From JACJXF01 sp964349045 (GTDB taxonomy: Bacteria; Bacteroidota; Bacteroidia; Bacteroidales; GCA-2748055): a stretch of DNA of 6,405 nucleotides. This document shows positions 5,401-6,405 of the stretch, piece by piece. The stretch is from contig CAYGFI010000221.1 of assembly GCA_964349045.1 (NCBI GenBank), forward strand, positions 1 through 6,405, written 5' to 3'. Made by a program: the position numbers and the translations under genes. Below the pieces are notes generated by a model. It searched no databases. It saw only the letters and a program-made list of their open reading frames with translations, and was not told where the DNA came from. The number at the start of each line of letters is the position of its first letter. Position 1 is the stretch's first letter.

Positions 5401-6405
5401 ACGCGAATTCCGGCAGACTTAATAAGCAAATAATTGGTCCTGTCACAACCATGTATTTATATAATGCATATGGAAATCCTGTTTCAGTAAGGGTAAGTGA
5501 CGGGACAACAAGCCGGCGTGACAGTTTTGTATACGAAACTAAAAATATGTTTATCTCGAAGTCAATAAATGCATTAGGTCATCAAACTGTAAGAACCTAT
5601 GATTATGCTACAGGAAACGTGGTAACTGAGACAGCTCCAAATACAAATCTCGTAAGAGTGAATACATATAATGATTTTGGAGTATTAACCAGCACTTCAG
5701 TATCCTCTCTGGGGCAGAGCCAGGGAATAACGTATGGTTGGACAACAGGTTTAAGGCCTTTTGGCGCTGTTTATTACAGGCAAATTGTAACAGCCGGAGC
5801 GCCAACGGTCAAAGAATATTATGATGCATTCGGACGGGTATTAAAAACTCAAAAAACCGGATTTGATGGAATCTATGTGAATAATTCATATGTTTACAAT
5901 AACAAAGGACAGTTAACAGCAGCATCAACACCCTGGAAACAAGGAGAAATCCCTTTGAAAGCAGTTTTTGTATATGACATGTATGGCCGAAAGGTGCAGG
6001 AATCTTCAGATGCAGGGACTGCAAATTACACCTATTCCGGTAAAACAGTACAGGTTTCTACCAGTGGAGGGCAGTCCTCATCCAAAACAATGGATTCCCA
6101 GGGAAACGTGATCACTTCAACTGACAATGGCGGGACTATCACCTATTCTTATAAAAGCGTCGGAAAGCCGGGTAGTACTTCCAACAACGGATCAACCTGG
6201 ACCATGGGATATGATATTTATGGCCGGCAAACCTCCCTTACGGATCCCAATGCAGGAACGATTTTATACCGCTATAATAAATTCGGAGAGATGACCCGCC
6301 AACTGGATGCTAATGGAAATATAGATTCTCTTACCTATGATATTTTAGGAAGGGTTGCAACACAGTATAGAAATAATGATGAAGGCACTAAAGTTTTCAG
6401 GTATG
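2499..6405 (+). CDS. Giant secreted TcB/TcC-like Rhs (YD-repeat) protein, 3' end beyond window
   Basis: The frame from ATG 2499 stays open to the window edge: 1302 codons, no stop, so the gene is partial. Visible order: signal peptide 1-24 (cleavage QG|Q25); a short segment with ITLQPGF (48-54) of a kind often seen in Bacteroidota surface proteins; an SpvB/TcB N-terminal domain from about 94, with IPIDIPPGRAGMRP and GIMGPGWGLAGLSSITR (115-157); seven FG-GAP/VCBS DxNxDGxxD-type motifs (386-718), presumed to form a beta-propeller; a TcB middle domain (about 722-830) ending in GKGFLGFEKV; and YD repeats from about 904 on (YYDENGN, YNAYGN, YYDAFGR, YDMYGR, YDIYGR, YDILGR). This matches TcB followed by TcC in one chain. 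In Tc toxins these parts build a cocoon around a toxic C-terminus. No Rhs core-end signature or toxin is in view, so toxicity is inferred. The start is chosen because it gives a full signal peptide; no Shine-Dalgarno is seen. A non-toxic surface or carrier role remains possible. Confidence 0.93.
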   Translation, partial: MIFKINSLIAILVLFLLFGNRIQGQDPDNLTLNQTVSGVKLYEATNSITLQPGFNYSATSSTQMVAKIIPTTTNSNYKFTETLESSDLNVVTSYPVGSINGSASVGATGDANYVIPIDIPPGRAGMRPNLSLVYNSKSGEGIMGPGWGLAGLSSITRVQTNFYHEGYIDEVDFDSNDKFALDGQRLINYSGNQYRTEIESFSKITLLGTATNPDSFKVETKDGMTLFYGYTADSRMEAQGTANRYTWKLNKVSDKSGNYYTITYTKNTGTGEIYASNINYTCYPNTTSDYSIEFGYEIRDIPLTSYLAGSLIMINKLLNLITIKNGSTTVGKYQMIYIDSKLKEVIKSGKNNSRLNSTFIDWGVSIDSLIETAINNPSVGKKIFGDYNGDGRIDLIVIGLQETANLYLSDSIGNFIFKNSFSLPENLTVSKFNTGDYNGDGLEDIVLSKDSTHHYFLISEGTTFDIKNYFLEYFPSGTICSGDFNGNGKTDLLFKIPNPNGSVNCAIEEYTFPSGGGISVVVIGQTSVNWGIADSLYSQIQNVELDMNGNGKTDLMVLDENGSRFYELQNETLNMDIICSLDYPTKSDKNLYGDFNGDGMTDIFTYGTGDIWTKSISKGNGFYQQQDTTFSGFKTSIYLNSYFSNDMNGDGKSDIVVIGKGKNIIDPEIPGYTAPILLHIGYSDGEMFNVHIYDPQTDIPISYSYFNFGDFNGDGVFDLYFGSSTTNKLMNTYRGKSQYFVSAIKNGFGYKTKFTYASLSNNSFYTKGTTKTFPVISYQAPIYNVSSIAFENPDHSYSTTNYSYHGANVHVQGKGFLGFEKVTSINDTTKLQSIEEFEYHSAYYNPFLKKSFVNIVSDSLVILPVSEATYTNSDTCLGGKRIFPRLDVALQKDFLSGVIVTKRFYYDENGNLKYQSETYDDGSYNKVTYSGFSSAGTWLPSKPETVVTIRKHYLDAQTYSLTTNYTYYANSGRLNKQIIGPVTTMYLYNAYGNPVSVRVSDGTTSRRDSFVYETKNMFISKSINALGHQTVRTYDYATGNVVTETAPNTNLVRVNTYNDFGVLTSTSVSSLGQSQGITYGWTTGLRPFGAVYYRQIVTAGAPTVKEYYDAFGRVLKTQKTGFDGIYVNNSYVYNNKGQLTAASTPWKQGEIPLKAVFVYDMYGRKVQESSDAGTANYTYSGKTVQVSTSGGQSSSKTMDSQGNVITSTDNGGTITYSYKSVGKPGSTSNNGSTWTMGYDIYGRQTSLTDPNAGTILYRYNKFGEMTRQLDANGNIDSLTYDILGRVATQYRNNDEGTKVFRY
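2778..3560 (+). other. SpvB / TcB N-terminal domain region of the giant Rhs protein
   Basis: Residues about 94-354. The diagnostic N-terminal run is GDANYVIPIDIPPGRAGMRP followed by LSLVYNSKSGEG and MGPGWGLAGLSSITR, matching the start of Salmonella SpvB and of TcB proteins. It is followed by the FALDGQRL segment and beta-strand-rich sequence (YTWKLNKVSDKSGNYYTITY) typical of this family. In TcB this region begins the shell wall. The end is approximate, placed before the first propeller motif. Confidence 0.85.
3654..4652 (+). repeat. Seven FG-GAP/VCBS calcium-binding motifs (predicted beta-propeller)
   Basis: Seven DxNxDGxxD-like loops start at residues 386, 436, 483, 546, 594, 646 and 710 of the giant protein, with spacings of 50, 47, 63, 48, 52 and 64. 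Each is preceded by a hydrophobic or GD strand and followed by (L/I)(V/M/F) hydrophobics, the pattern of integrin-alpha-type blades. The third and fourth have Asn in place of the second Asp (NGNGKTD). In TcB structures a propeller is inserted at this point, between the SpvB and middle domains, and serves as gate and TcA-docking site. Several motifs keep near-identical DNA, as if duplicated recently. Confidence 0.88.
4662..4988 (+). other. TcB middle/N-terminal domain region of the giant Rhs protein
   Basis: Residues about 722-830. It contains YFVSAIKNGFGYKTKFTYASL, the FPVISYQAPIYNVSS segment, a TTNYSYHGANV strand and the GKGFLGFEKV signature. This order (link to a Tyr-rich strand, then G-(R/K)-GFLGF) is typical of the TcdB middle domain. 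It immediately follows the last propeller motif, as in TcB. Boundaries are approximate. Confidence 0.8.
5208..6404 (+). other. YD (Rhs) repeat region, TcC-like shell part, continuing past the window
   Basis: Residues about 904-1302 hold at least ten YD-type strands: YYDENGN (905), YNAYGN (988), YDYATGN (1034), YNDFG (1057), YYDAFGR (1107), YNNKGQ (1133), YDMYGR (1159), YDIYGR (1238), YNKFGE (1259) and YDILGR (1280). Between them are the usual DPNAG and DANGN turns. Such repeats wind into the Rhs cocoon wall. No closing PxxxxDPxG core signature is visible yet, so the shell continues beyond the window. Confidence 0.9.

Noticed and set aside
5608..6024. Two open frames on the - strand opposite the YD repeats
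   Set aside because: Shadows of YD-repeat codons; no recognisable protein features.
353..6040. Frequent TCCGG words along the window as a possible uptake or recombination signal
   Set aside because: Most lie in coding frames as ordinary Ser-Gly or Ile-Pro codons with no fixed flanks or spacing.

Overview
The window looks like the chromosome of a member of the Bacteroidota. The signs are an AT-rich sequence, start codons without Shine-Dalgarno sequences, a type IX secretion (T9SS) type A sorting domain, a C-terminal module typical of Bacteroidota tail-fibre-like surface proteins, and four signal peptides that each place Gln right after the predicted cleavage site. The sequence does not allow a genus to be assigned. 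All genes lie on the + strand and every one encodes a predicted exported protein.

Layout. Positions 1-307 are AT-rich and non-coding, with an inverted repeat, phased A-tracts and no recognisable promoter. Gene 1 (308-751) is a small secreted protein of unknown family with a C-terminal coiled coil. Gene 2 (805-1791) is a secreted fibre-like protein: about ten 15-18-residue Gly/Asn/Thr repeats of the YadA-head or beta-helix type, then the Bacteroidota tail-fibre C-terminal module and a coiled coil. A 218-base gap follows. Gene 3 (2010-2471) is a 153-residue protein made only of a signal peptide, one YD (Rhs) motif, an acidic linker and a T9SS sorting domain. Gene 4 starts 27 bases later at 2499 and is still open at the window end (1302 codons visible). 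It is a giant secreted protein with the architecture of a fused TcB/TcC-type Rhs toxin shell: signal peptide, short ITLQPGF segment, SpvB domain, seven FG-GAP/VCBS motifs (a beta-propeller), TcB middle domain, then YD repeats. Its C-terminus, where a toxin would be expected, lies beyond the window.

How the parts may fit. In characterised Tc toxins, TcB plus TcC form a hollow Rhs cocoon around a toxic C-terminus, and the TcB propeller is the gate that docks onto the TcA injector. Here TcB-like and TcC-like parts share one chain with a Sec signal peptide and no TcA is in view. Instead the neighbours are a tail-fibre-like protein, a coiled-coil partner and a T9SS-tagged mini-YD protein. A plausible but unproven reading is a cell-surface or secreted Rhs toxin locus with its own fibre and T9SS adaptor. 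Codon-level GC drops sharply in the propeller half of gene 4, which suggests modular assembly.
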